In this document: positions 11,601 to 18,122 of the stretch, piece after piece
Position numbering within the stretch: position 1 is the first letter of the stretch
How the letters are laid out: the number at the start of each line of letters is the position of its first letter
NCBI GenBank assembly: GCA_046331625.1
Contig: JAXLQL010000008.1
Coordinates: 62,001 to 126,000, forward strand
Source of the DNA: JAXLQL01 sp046331625
Lineage (GTDB): Bacteria; Acidobacteriota; Terriglobia; Bryobacterales; Bryobacteraceae
DNA: 64,000 nucleotides
Reading direction: 5' to 3'
Program-made: the position numbers and the translations under genes
The notes under the pieces: generated by a model
What the model was told of the DNA's origin: nothing
What the model saw: only the letters and a program-made list of their open reading frames with translations
Databases searched by the model: none

Positions 11601-12404
11601 GGTGGCGGGGGCAGCGCGCCTGCAGCCCCAACGGGTCTAACAGCCACTAGAGGCAACGGTCAGCTCACCCTGAACTGGGCCGTGAGCTCCGGCGCTACCT
11701 CATACAACGTGAAGCGCGCCACCGCGAGCGGCGGCCCCTACACCACCGTCGCCACTGGCGTGACCGGTGCCCCTTACACGAACACCGGCCTCACCAACGG
11801 AACCAGCTACTACTACGTCGTCACCGCCGTCAACAGTTCGGGAGAAAGCACCAATTCCGCTGAGGCGTCGAACGCGCCCTTCCCCCCAATCAAAGACGAC
11901 TTCGAATCGCCTCCGCCCTTCGGGTTCACGAGCGGATACACCTACGCAGCCCCGAATGGCACGAACACGCTACTCAATGAAGGCTTGTTCTCGGTTTACA
12001 CCAATCCCAATGGCCTCCACGGTGCTTTCTGCTCCTACGGGGACCATACTTCGGGCGCTGGCAAGATGATGGTCCTCAACGGGAGCTCAACCAGGACTCC
12101 GGTCTGGAGCAGAAATGTAACCGGTCTCGCCGTTAATCAAACCTACACCCTGAGCCTCTGGGTTGCATCCGCGTACCACCTGAACTTGGCCCAACTTCAG
12201 TTCAAAGTGAACGGCACACTTGTGACCCCATCCATCACGGCTCCATCCATTCCAGCGGGCTGTCCCACCGCGATTGCCAACCCGTGGCAGAACCTCCAGG
12301 TCACTTTCCCGGCGACGGCCACTTCAGCCACCATCGAGATCGTGGATCTGACCAACGCCACCCAGGGCGACGACTTCGCCGTGGACGACATCGAGGTCAA
12401 ATAG
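5697..12404 (+). CDS. Giant secreted multidomain adhesin / carbohydrate-binding protein
   Basis: 2235 residues. The GTG at 5697 is chosen because AAAGGG precedes it by about six bases and it opens a signal peptide (SNRRVAQILTALGFCLMAM). The frame itself stays open further upstream. Domains in order: PEGA-like repeats (about 55-150); FN3 (625-710); three malectin-like domains (719-855, 861-1005, 1012-1155) sharing the core 'VTLKFAE.YY ... F.NV..NG ... F' and ending in IVNAVEI-type strands; an Ig-like domain (1164-1255); BACON repeats (1262-1355 and two more at 1534-1738) with NTGGGTLNWS and SWLSFNPTSG motifs; a jelly-roll module (1359-1531); a LamG/concanavalin fold (1745-1968); FN3 (1975-2060); and a second jelly-roll module (2065-2235) ending DDFAVDDIEVK. 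No catalytic domain is visible. It probably binds glycans at or outside the cell surface. It has its own promoter and ends in a GC hairpin. Confidence 0.93.
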   Translation: MSNRRVAQILTALGFCLMAMFSQTLPPVDKPSAEYIRLGGRLVAIERRSSAAASNTATVTISSVPPGRQIVIDNETTARVTPFDVSWDKNSTGHTLKIATPTQPSAPGQPPSRFVFSRWDDGTALTTRPITVPNSDTATFTATFDQQFELIMNTNGLGRDVSATLSPTSGWYAPTPPITLGVTSPAGYTFTGWTGDGYTGTNTAALFNIVKQTTQTANFRLAGAVTVTITVTSTPPGLTFNRKVGSSSAPAITFATPSTFSMTAGDYLEINTPATQTLATGNYDYSFWADSSNPSATPPGPNSPLIVRPGTDTTYNAVYRNASIPADFQLDVGAIVYQGTADVVKYPRTPLTLSGTSVLAPQNVAWSLEALDGLALAGRVESAGPGSGLPQGTGVYYPPGSSASGANTGVWNITQTRRLRINASYGSSGVVKSADLTLLPGENAPPAMEPGITRLSGDGTATPTIQATAGDPNGPSDLQFVQMLLRQTASPLEFPTIGQYSIGSRTLSQSLTSNEPCHYVIDYPYRLLLMPQPSGPVSVASLDQIGSLGNGNCSIAPSAMETWTFDKYLTIRYPLVFNTSTFSGTKPAFFRAHDASFASSWMYAGNLSIPGPLQITIIPPETQPMKVTTTADSATFSWTTTDSRTTTSIVEYWRITPSGQVVTSAQTQSSSHSITVPNLLPGTTYNYRVSTNEVGTSESVSYLGTFTTQGSIPTFTTRQVNLGGTADGDWEASSGCNGGSPTNALRTFTAPNIYKTQLFGMTNCQYAVPDGKPYLVTLKFAEIFYPQTSPGNRRFNVSINGVQVLTNFNVYEAAGNLVDKPVDRTFAITAQRGMIDVQFTSIQDNPIINAVQITPASPSAVRRINIGGPSLTTSDGKVWEADPAGAVACPSVACTTNTAVPEPYRSQRYGNMTLSYSGFPAGAYDVTLKFAETYYGTVGAAGGRRIDATVNGSNFLKSFNPAAAAGAVNTPVDRTFQVFVDTGTIQIVLSSAGDAAIVNAVEIQPSRFWARRINAGMTGLGTHSITDTDAGKFWGPDEYYVGGSSLGDTSTQNPASTQRYFAASGGGYRFPVPPGTYSVRLRFTEIYYPCPASSRAFNVKINGTLVLGNFNPSLANPCTTVERAFLVPVDQSSLIDVKFESVTGDAPIVSAIEVESVSASAYPALSLNISPGTVTGSQGATGTLTLGSPAPGGAVVQLLTSDSSAASVPTSATFQAGATSTTFPIATAGQAVQKVAAITANYEGVLATYPITVNPASASPVITLNPASLTFSSSGSNPPSQSFAITNTGGGTLNWSASGLPSWLSFNPTSGTAPTTVTANVSVAGLSPATYTANVTISNGATSATLPVSLSVNAAGGTLIFREDFEGANPVVGGEYTFVADTPGIRTELYPAGYYSIASNPNDVHDAFCTIADHSEPGTKMMVVNGKGFAAGQTFTTAWERSVPLTQGTNYRFSAWVTSAYYASPAQIQLRADGLNVGAVVIAPSACAPWIQVQGTFQAQGPNATLRILDLNSSGDGNDFALDDIELSVVTAAPTISATPASVALSAIQGASTPVTQAVTLTNSGNLAWTAASNQSWLSVTPTSGSAGASLTISANPTGLAASATPYSGTITVTASGAGNSPLSIPVAFTINAPASPTISLSPASLAFTATQGGNPSPASQTVTVSNSGGGTLTWSAAFVGTAPSWLTLTPSASSLTATVNSTSLAASAVPYTATIAITATGATNTPQNITVSLNVNTSGGISTPLVGWWKFDEAPGTTVLDSSTTSPPSNGTIAGTTYTRVPGKFGSALSLGAASYVDLLNPPALRNFTAPSSVSVSAWVKSTSANGWRSVVAWDSGSGDYYRLNFNAGGSLPARGAAFNVLTAAGNREIIYNVNITDGNWHLLTGTYNGATRVLSIYVDGALGNSTVLPAGEIMQIGGTGDQKVYIGGQKDNSSPPVWEYLDATVDDVRIYNGALTAAEVSTLFTGGGGGSAPAAPTGLTATRGNGQLTLNWAVSSGATSYNVKRATASGGPYTTVATGVTGAPYTNTGLTNGTSYYYVVTAVNSSGESTNSAEASNAPFPPIKDDFESPPPFGFTSGYTYAAPNGTNTLLNEGLFSVYTNPNGLHGAFCSYGDHTSGAGKMMVLNGSSTRTPVWSRNVTGLAVNQTYTLSLWVASAYHLNLAQLQFKVNGTLVTPSITAPSIPAGCPTAIANPWQNLQVTFPATATSATIEIVDLTNATQGDDFAVDDIEVK

Positions 12405-12423
12405 CTCCCAAATCACCGAACAA

Positions 12424-12447
12424 GGGGCCGCCTTTCCGGGCGGCCCC
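12424..12447 (+). terminator. GC-rich hairpin downstream of the giant adhesin
   Basis: A perfect 9-bp stem (GGGGCCGCC with GGCGGCCCC) around a 6-base loop, 20 bases after the stop codon. There is no T-run behind it, so it may need Rho or act as an mRNA 3'-end stabiliser. Confidence 0.5.
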
Positions 12448-12638
12448 GCCACTTCGCGGCCCCCAAACGTGCCATCACGTGTCAGGAAAATATTTTTGCG
12501 TACCCGCAATCGGCTTCTCCATCAATACCTTCCAGCCAATTCTTAAACTTTAGGTTGTGTTTGGTCAAAACCGCTCCAAGCGACCATCGGATCAGAAGCG
12601 CACCGCTCCGCGCGCGCTTCGGAAAGGGCACAAATCCG

Positions 12639-13259
12639 ATGTCATCGCTTCGCCGCATCCTCTCGTCCCGCCGCAACGGCCGCCTCTCGCACGGACCCAA
12701 AACCCCCGAGGGCAAAGCCGTCTCCTCGAAAAACGGAACTTCCCACGGGCTATACTCGAAAACCATCGTCCTTTCCAATGAATCCGCGGAACGCTACGAC
12801 GAACTCCTCCAATCCCTCGTGGACGAATTCGACCCGCAAACTCCCGCCGAGCACCAATGCGTCGTTCAAATGAGCGCCGCTTCTTGGCGCCTCGAGCGCA
12901 CCTGGGCCATCGAGACCGCTCTCCTCGATCATCGCCTCGACGCCACTTCCCTCGAGCATCCGGATTGCCGCCAAGTCACCCGTCTCGCCCTCGCTTTCGA
13001 GGACCTGCACGAAAATGGTCGCACCATCGCCGCACTCGGCACCCACCAGGGCCGCCTCCAGCGCGAGTATGATCGAGCCTACCGTCGACTCTGCCACCTC
13101 CAGGAGTCCCGAAGCCAGGAAACCGAGCCCGAAAACTCGCAAAATCACGAATCCGAACCCAAATCACCCCCTCCTGTCGCGCCCGATCCCCCCACTCATC
13201 CCTCCCATCCCCCCATTTCTCCCTTCGCCTCGGAGTGCGAGCCAGGAAGACACGACTAA
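12639..13259 (+). CDS. HGL-motif protein of unknown function (copy 1)
   Basis: 206 residues from the ATG at 12639, which follows GGAAAGGG by about ten bases. The N-terminus carries a motif I recognise from many acidobacterial and planctomycetal proteins of unknown function: RLSHGPKTPEGKAVSSKNGT, then SHGLYSK. A helical segment follows (about residues 50-150, with EFDPQTPAEHQCVVQMSAASWRLER), then an acidic and proline-rich tail. A second family member lies at 52717-53325. Here it heads a run with a repeat protein and terminase-like ATPase and nuclease genes. A DNA-packaging or terminase small-subunit-like role is therefore conceivable, but that rests on context only. Confidence 0.75.
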   Translation: MSSLRRILSSRRNGRLSHGPKTPEGKAVSSKNGTSHGLYSKTIVLSNESAERYDELLQSLVDEFDPQTPAEHQCVVQMSAASWRLERTWAIETALLDHRLDATSLEHPDCRQVTRLALAFEDLHENGRTIAALGTHQGRLQREYDRAYRRLCHLQESRSQETEPENSQNHESEPKSPPPVAPDPPTHPSHPPISPFASECEPGRHD

Positions 13260-13319
13260 CTACCAACCGAGCCATTGGAGAAACTCGACCCTTCCGAAAT
13301 CTGCAGCGCCCTCGCCGTG

Positions 13320-13358
13320 TAGGGCGGGCTTCAGCCAGCGCGGGACTTCAGTCCCGCC
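13320..13358 (+). repeat. GTAG-headed REP-like palindrome, copy A
   Basis: A 39-bp unit beginning in GTAGGGCGGG. It contains a small hairpin (GGCTTCAGCC) and the palindrome GCGGGACTTCAGTCCCGC. Identical full copies lie at 13810-13848 and 14861-14899, with a 24-bp partial copy at 17334-17357. The GTAG foot followed by a hairpin is the hallmark of REP elements mobilised by RAYT (TnpA-REP) proteins. Confidence 0.75.
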
Positions 13359-13380
13359 ATCAATTCAGAAAGGAACAACC

Positions 13381-13812
13381 ATGCGCTACCCAGCCACACT
13401 CACCATCGATGAGATGCCCGAATCCGAGCGCCCCAAGCGCTCCTTCATCGCGAAACCCGCCGTGAAAGCGGAAGCGGACATCGCGAGAGCCGCAGCGCAA
13501 GCCGGCGTGGCGAGAGCCGCAGCGCAAGCCGGCGTGGCGAGAGCCGCAGCGCAAGCCGGCGTGGCGAGAGCCGCAGCGCAAGCCGGCGTGGCGAGAGCCG
13601 CAGCGCAAGCCGGCGTGGCGAAAGCCGCGCCGCCGGACCTTGAAGCGGCGCCGCAAGCGGTGCCTCAGCCCAAAGACCCCGGCATCTCCCTCGAAGACTG
13701 GAAAGCCTTCAAGCAGCTACTCTTCGACGCGCTCATGCCATTTCCGGATGCCCGCGCGTCCGTCAACGCCGCATTTGCCAAAATGCGCCAAACCCTGGAG
13801 TCCTCCGCGTAG
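13381..13812 (+). CDS. Small alanine-rich protein with nine-residue tandem repeats
   Basis: 143 residues from the ATG at 13381, with GAAAGGA eight bases upstream. After a start region with the sequence MRYPATLTIDEMPESERPKR there are five perfect repeats of RAAAQAGVA, likely helical. A conserved-looking C-terminal stretch follows (LEDWKAFKQLLFDALMPFPDAR). The gene sits between two identical REP-like palindromes, and its TAG stop codon is the TAG inside the GTAG of the second one. No family is recognised. Its place between the HGL-motif protein and the terminase ATPase suggests a shared job or shared mobility. Confidence 0.6.
   Translation: MRYPATLTIDEMPESERPKRSFIAKPAVKAEADIARAAAQAGVARAAAQAGVARAAAQAGVARAAAQAGVARAAAQAGVAKAAPPDLEAAPQAVPQPKDPGISLEDWKAFKQLLFDALMPFPDARASVNAAFAKMRQTLESSA
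13483..13617 (+). repeat. Five perfect 27-bp tandem repeats inside a coding region
   Basis: Five identical 27-bp units in frame, each coding for RAAAQAGVA, followed by a diverged partial unit. Identity at the DNA level, including silent positions, points to recent slippage expansion. Copy number is likely to vary between strains. Confidence 0.92.
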
Positions 13813-13848
13813 GGCGGGCTTCAGCCAGCGCGGGACTTCAGTCCCGCC
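13810..13848 (+). repeat. GTAG-headed REP-like palindrome, copy B
   Basis: Identical over 39 bp to copy A (13320-13358). The TAG of its GTAG foot serves as stop codon of the upstream 143-residue gene, so its insertion may have trimmed or defined that gene's end. Confidence 0.75.
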
Positions 13849-13890
13849 ATCAAATCCGAATCGTCACTTTCCATATCCAGGAGGAGTAAC

Positions 13891-14736
13891 ATGAATCTGC
13901 AAGACATTCTCGTCGACGTGGCCGAACTCGACCCGATCGCGTTCGTGCGCACACACTTCGGCTTCCACCCCGACCCGGCGCAAGCCCGTGTCCTCTCCGG
14001 TGCCATCCGGCGCGGACTCCTCAATTGCTGCCGCCAATGGGGCAAATCCACCACTACGGCCGCCGCTGCCGTCTATCACGCATACACAAATCCGGAATCG
14101 CTCTCACTCGTCGTGTCCCCGTCCGCGCGCCAATCCGGCGAGTTCCTGCGCAAAGTGAAGAGCTTCCTGCACAAGCTCGGCATCGTCCCGCGCGGCGACG
14201 GCGACAACGAGATGTCCGTCATCCTTCCCAAGAATCGCTCCCGCATCGTCGGACTCCCCGGCAAGGAAAACACCATCCGCGGCTTTTCGCGCGTGTCGCT
14301 GTTGTTGATCGACGAAGCCGCACGCGTGCCGGACGAACTCTATTTCGCGCTCCGGCCCGCGCTGGCCACATCGCCGGACGCCACCATCTGGCTCATGTCG
14401 ACTCCGCACGGCCAAGACGGATTCTTCTACGAAGAATGGGCCAACAAGAAGGCCGCCTGGGAGCGCATTCGGGTCCCGGCCACCGAGTGCCCGCGCATCC
14501 GTCAGGACTTCCTCGACGAGGAGCGCCGAACTCTCGGCGATCGCTGGTTCGCGCAAGAGTATCTCTGTAAGTTCATGGAGTCCGAGAGCGCGCTCTTCCG
14601 CACACAGGACCTCGAGGGGCTCTTCTCCAAAGACGTCCGCATCGTCGACCTCCGCATCGGTGGCTCCCTGGTGATCACCCCGGACCCGAATCCCGGCTAC
14701 GATCCCTACAAGCCCCGCTACCTCAACATCTACTAG
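13891..14736 (+). CDS. Phage terminase large-subunit ATPase domain (stand-alone)
   Basis: 281 residues; the ATG at 13891 follows AGGAGG by five bases. The fold is that of the terminase/XtmB ATPase. The Walker A variant is CRQWGKST (about residues 47-54), Walker B is LLLIDEA (about 139-145), and a STPHG coupling motif follows (about 170). Complete large terminases are 450-600 residues and continue into an RNase H nuclease. Here the protein stops after about 280 residues with an unrelated tail (PDPNPGYDPYKPRYLNIY). The matching nuclease domain is a separate gene at 17420-18097. Terminases pump DNA into phage heads. No capsid, portal or tail genes are in the window, so this is a relic, a domesticated module or part of a satellite element. 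Confidence 0.85.
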   Translation: MNLQDILVDVAELDPIAFVRTHFGFHPDPAQARVLSGAIRRGLLNCCRQWGKSTTTAAAAVYHAYTNPESLSLVVSPSARQSGEFLRKVKSFLHKLGIVPRGDGDNEMSVILPKNRSRIVGLPGKENTIRGFSRVSLLLIDEAARVPDELYFALRPALATSPDATIWLMSTPHGQDGFFYEEWANKKAAWERIRVPATECPRIRQDFLDEERRTLGDRWFAQEYLCKFMESESALFRTQDLEGLFSKDVRIVDLRIGGSLVITPDPNPGYDPYKPRYLNIY

Positions 14737-14740
14737 CGAT

Positions 14741-14823
14741 GTAGGGCGGACCTGTGGTCCGCTGAGGGGCCTGTGGCCCCTCGAGCTTGGTCCGAACGTA
14801 ACCTTCCGAATCACCCGCCCTAC
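14741..14823. repeat. REPIN-like inverted pair of GTAG palindromes
   Basis: It begins GTAGGGCGGAC and ends, inverted, ACCCGCCCTAC. Inside are two stem-loops with the same TGT loop: GCGGACC/GGTCCGC (14746-14762) and GAGGGGCC/GGCCCCTC (14764-14782). Two GTAG feet facing each other is the layout of a REPIN, the form thought to be mobile as a unit. Confidence 0.6.
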
Positions 14824-14860
14824 ACGCCACACCTCCGCGCACAGCGCAGGCCATTCCGTG

Positions 14861-14899
14861 TAGGGCGGGCTTCAGCCAGCGCGGGACTTCAGTCCCGCC
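14861..14899 (+). repeat. GTAG-headed REP-like palindrome, copy C
   Basis: A full 39-bp copy identical to A and B. Its last 24 bp (14876-14899) are repeated directly at 17334-17357, the two copies bracketing the decayed insertion element. Confidence 0.75.
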
Positions 14900-14909
14900 C
14901 AGGAGTCGG

Positions 14910-16475
14910 TATTTCCCCACTGCTGCTGCGGCGGCATTGAGGTGACCGGAGAAGGAGACCGAGATGAGCGACCTGTTCGGGGTGTTGGGTGACTTCGACG
15001 CAACAGCGTGACCAGATCCAGAGCAGAGGGGCCGTTTGGCGCGTTTGCGCCAGTTAGAAGGTGGCAGGTCGAACTTCGCGCTCTCCGGGCCGGCCAGCAG
15101 AGAGGACAACAGCATCGTACTGTAGCCGCATGACAGCAAAAGCAGGCTGTCTGGGAACGGCAACCAGGTTCCACAGTTGATATTCGAATCGACTCCCAGG
15201 CGTGTCCTTCTCTTCGCGATGATTGACTTCGATCCGCCAGCGGTCAAAGTAGATCTGGAGCAGTTGGGTATTGGCCACCAGACGGTGGTGAGCAGCAGTA
15301 CGCTGGCGATAGTACATCCGGGAGCTTTTGCGCTTTCTGCGATAGGGAGTGGCGCGCACCACGAACAAGCGCAGGGCGGCGTGCGCCGCCTTGCCATAAC
15401 ACCAGCCACCTGTTTGTAAAAGACGTCGCGAAATCGAGCCATAGAAAATGGGCCTGCTTCCAGGGGCTGGAGCCGTCTTGGCGCACCTGCTCGGGAGTGA
15501 ACTTGCCGGGGATCGTAGACACGGCGGGAACCGGCAGGGGCGGGAAGACACAACACAATGTTCTTCTTCGCGCGGGCAATCAACTCCACTCCGTGCACGG
15601 CGGCGGCGGTGAACACGGTGCGATTGCAGAAGCTGTTGTCGACAGCGAGAACCAGAGTCCGGGCAGCATTGTCGCAGGCATCGAAAGCATCGCGGAGGTG
15701 CTTCATCAACTGGACAAAGCAAGTGGAGAGGTTGCAAACCTGCGGGCGGCTTTGCATTGCTGCCATTCCTTTTGCAACTCCTGGTTGGCTTGCTCGGTCT
15801 TGGTGTTCCTTTCCTTCGGCGTTGGCTTTGCCCTTTGACTTGGGCTGGGGGTTGCGCTTGGGTTTTTTCACCACCGGTGTTCGAAGGCGATGGGCAGGCC
15901 CGTGCCCCCACTGGGGCCTCTTGTACAACGGCACCAGCAGCGAAGCCCGCAGGAACTGCAGAGCGAACATCAGATTGGGTGAAACTTGGGAGAGTGGACG
16001 TGCTGATAGGAGGCTTGTTGGATGCGAGGTCCACTTTTGCGCAGGTGGGTGGCGTCGACGGCGACGCCGACATAGCCGTCCGGACAGTAGGGAAGGCGCG
16101 GCGCAGAATGGGAGCGAACAACTCAGAAGGGTTCCATTTGCAGCGAGAGAATGGTAAAAGCACTGGCACGCCAAGGTTTGTGTTGCTCCTCCGTTGGTCC
16201 AGATAATCCGGGAGATCGTCCGCCGGCCCAGACAGATCAACCCTCCCAGAGCCTGCCGGCTGCGCGCAGATAGGTGCGCCAGGAAACACGTTTTGCCATT
16301 CCGAGACGATCGAAAGGAAAGCGGCCAGCAAGGCCGCCGCTGTGCCGGTGGCCGGAGTCTGCGCCGCGCTTGCTTTCATGAGGGAACTGCTCGGCTTGGG
16401 CTTGGCGTTCCCCTTACTCTTCTTCCTGGCGTTGCCGCGCTTGTTCTGGGTCGCGCTGCGCTTGCCGGTGGTCAT
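14910..16475 (-). pseudogene. Frameshifted IS4-superfamily (YREK) transposase
   Basis: The probable original start is the ATG at 16475 (MTTGKRSATQNKRGNARKK). Recognisable pieces then appear in all three minus frames: ICLGRRTISRIIWTNGG near 16190-16237; MKHLRDAFDACDNAARTLVL and SFCNRTVF near 15600-15710; KFTPEQVRQDGSSPWKQA near 15450-15505; LRLFVVRATPYRRKRKSS near 15310-15370; and YFDRWRIEVNHREEK at 15207-15251. The last matches the IS4 signature Y-x2-R-x3-E-x6-K exactly. The frame changes at least three times, so no functional transposase can be made. The C-terminal remnant reaches about 14910. Confidence 0.8.
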
Positions 16476-16489
16476 CCAGAGATAGACTC

Positions 16490-17260
16490 CTTTCCGTGTC
16501 ACACAACTGGCTTTGCCAGCCGCGTCGCAGCGGTGCAGGAAGATTTTCTCCGGACCTTCGGCTTGGCGCGAGCGATCCATCCGTCCCCGTCCTTGCGTCA
16601 TCCCCACGCTGATCCAATTGGCCGCTCGATAGCAGGTCCCGGCGTGCAGCGCCGCGATCCACCAGCGTCTTCCATAAGCACCGGCTGGATCACCACGCCC
16701 GGCCAATCCTCCACCAACCGCTTGCCGGCCATCGACAGTACATGGCTGGCCAGGTTGGCACCTGCACCCAGGCAGGATGAGAAACCGGCTGTTGTTGATC
16801 ACTCGCGGCAGATTCCGCACTGGGCCGGTTGGCTCCAGCCGATGTAGCCGTCGCGGCGCCATCTTCCACGCCCACTGGTGTACAGCAGGCACCCCAGCAC
16901 GGGCTGATTCTGCTGCCCGCTTCGCATCAGGTACCGCAGTTGTGCGCCGAACGGCACGCAGTAGCCCAGGTAGTGATACCGCTCAATGCATGCTCGAACA
17001 GCTTTCGATCGCTCGCCGTGTCCACCAACTCCAAGCTCACCGGCAACCATTGGCCGCAGCGCACCTCGCAGCGTTGTTGCGGATCGCTTGCCACATTGAG
17101 CCGGGTTTGATGCCCACCTCGGGCCTTCGGCGCGCGGCGGCAACCACGGAAGCTCTCCTTGCCCTTGGGCAGGGTTTGCAGGAACGAATAGCATTCCTGG
17201 CTCTTCAGCTTCCTGTTGGGACGCCCACCCAGCAGTTCGCATACTGTGTGCGCCAAATTC
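16490..17260 (-). pseudogene. DUF4338 (DruA-like) protein remnant
   Basis: Pieces of a DUF4338 protein are spread over different minus frames: IERYHYLGYCVPFGAQLRYL (about 16928-16990), INNSRFLILPGC (about 16770-16806), TCYRAANWISVGMTQGRGR (about 16580-16640). DUF4338 proteins occur beside transposases and, as DruA, in Druantia anti-phage systems. Beside an IS4-type transposase, an element-associated role is likelier here. Frame breaks between these blocks show it is dead. Boundaries are approximate. Confidence 0.65.
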
Positions 17261-17333
17261 CGTCAGCGCCAACTGCCGGAAATTTGTCGATTCGCCGATC
17301 CCCTCAATTTGTCCAGCGGAAAATGTACAAACT

Positions 17334-17357
17334 CCAGCGCGGGACTTCAGTCCCGCC
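17334..17357 (+). repeat. Partial REP-like palindrome, copy D
   Basis: 24 bp identical to the 3' part of the REP unit (14876-14899), including GCGGGACTTCAGTCCCGC. It lacks the GTAG foot. It marks the right edge of the decayed insertion element. Confidence 0.7.
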
Positions 17358-17419
17358 GGCCGTAAGCGAAGCAAGCGGCCAGACTAACTCAAAAAACCAA
17401 CCAAGGAAAGCTCCGATCA

Positions 17420-18097
17420 ATGCCACGAATCACATCTCAATCCTTTTTCCTCGGCCTCGACCTCGGTCAACGCCGCGACTACACCGCCGTCTGTGTCGTC
17501 GAATCCGCCATCATCACCCTCGACGCCCGCAATCCCGTCTCTTTCGCCTGGCTCGAGGAACACCGCCTCGCCATCGCCGGCCTCCACCGCTTTCCCCTCG
17601 ACACACCGTACCCCGAGATCGTCCAGTACGTCTCGCGCTCCGTCTGCGCCGAACCCCTCCGCCATAACTCTACCCTGGCCATCGACGCCACCGGCGTCGG
17701 CTACGCCGTCTACGACATGTTCCGCGAAACCCGCCTCCCCGTTCGCACTCTCTTCGGCGTCCAGATCACTTCCGGCGAACATGTCTCCCGAGACGCCTCC
17801 TTCGAGCGCATCCCGCGCAAACTCCTCCTCCACAACCTCTACGCGGCCACGGTCAACAGAGCGTACTGCATCGCCGAGGGCCTCCCGTGGGCACCCGATT
17901 TCCTCCGCGAACTCGCTTGCCTCGAAGTGCGAATGGACGACGCCGGCAACGAATCCGTCGGGCCCGCCAAGCGATCCGGACACGATGACCTCGTCTTCGC
18001 CGCCGCTCTTGCGCTCTGGTTCGCCACTCGTCCAGAATGCAAAGGCACCCGCTTCAACGGACCCGTCCCCTACGCTTACTCCCCGCACCATCTGTAA
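17420..18097 (+). CDS. Terminase-type RNase H nuclease domain (stand-alone)
   Basis: 225 residues from the ATG at 17420, with AAGGAAAG about 13 bases upstream. It starts directly with the RNase H-fold strand FFLGLDLGQRRDYTAVCVVE. It continues with AIDATGVGYAVYDMFRE and closes with KRSGHDDLVFAAALALW, giving the acidic positions expected of the metal-dependent nuclease of large terminases. There is no ATPase part; that domain is encoded at 13891-14736. Together the two would equal one normal terminase large subunit. This gene appears intact and starts cleanly, so the split looks older than the insertion element that now lies between them. Confidence 0.8.
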   Translation: MPRITSQSFFLGLDLGQRRDYTAVCVVESAIITLDARNPVSFAWLEEHRLAIAGLHRFPLDTPYPEIVQYVSRSVCAEPLRHNSTLAIDATGVGYAVYDMFRETRLPVRTLFGVQITSGEHVSRDASFERIPRKLLLHNLYAATVNRAYCIAEGLPWAPDFLRELACLEVRMDDAGNESVGPAKRSGHDDLVFAAALALWFATRPECKGTRFNGPVPYAYSPHHL

Positions 18098-18122
18098 GAT
18101 TGGCCTGCTGTCCTAGTACTGC

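Larger units (their letters stand above)
14900..17333 (-). mobile_element. Decayed IS4-type element with DUF4338 partner gene
   Basis: A 2.4-kb block whose minus strand carries remnants of a DUF4338 protein and then a YREK transposase, both broken by several frameshifts. The block lies exactly between two direct copies of a 24-bp REP segment (14876-14899 and 17334-17357). The ends show only weak inverted similarity (AGTCGGTATTTCCCC from 14904; AGTTTGTACATTTTCC inward from 17333). It separates the terminase ATPase gene from the nuclease gene. Confidence 0.65.

Noticed and set aside
13483..13617. CRISPR array
   Set aside because: The 27-bp units are directly adjacent with no spacers and keep one reading frame.
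14723..16892. Long minus-strand frames of 505 and 612 codons taken as intact genes
   Set aside because: Each contains only some transposase or DUF4338 motifs; the motifs jump between frames, so these are pieces of frameshifted pseudogenes.
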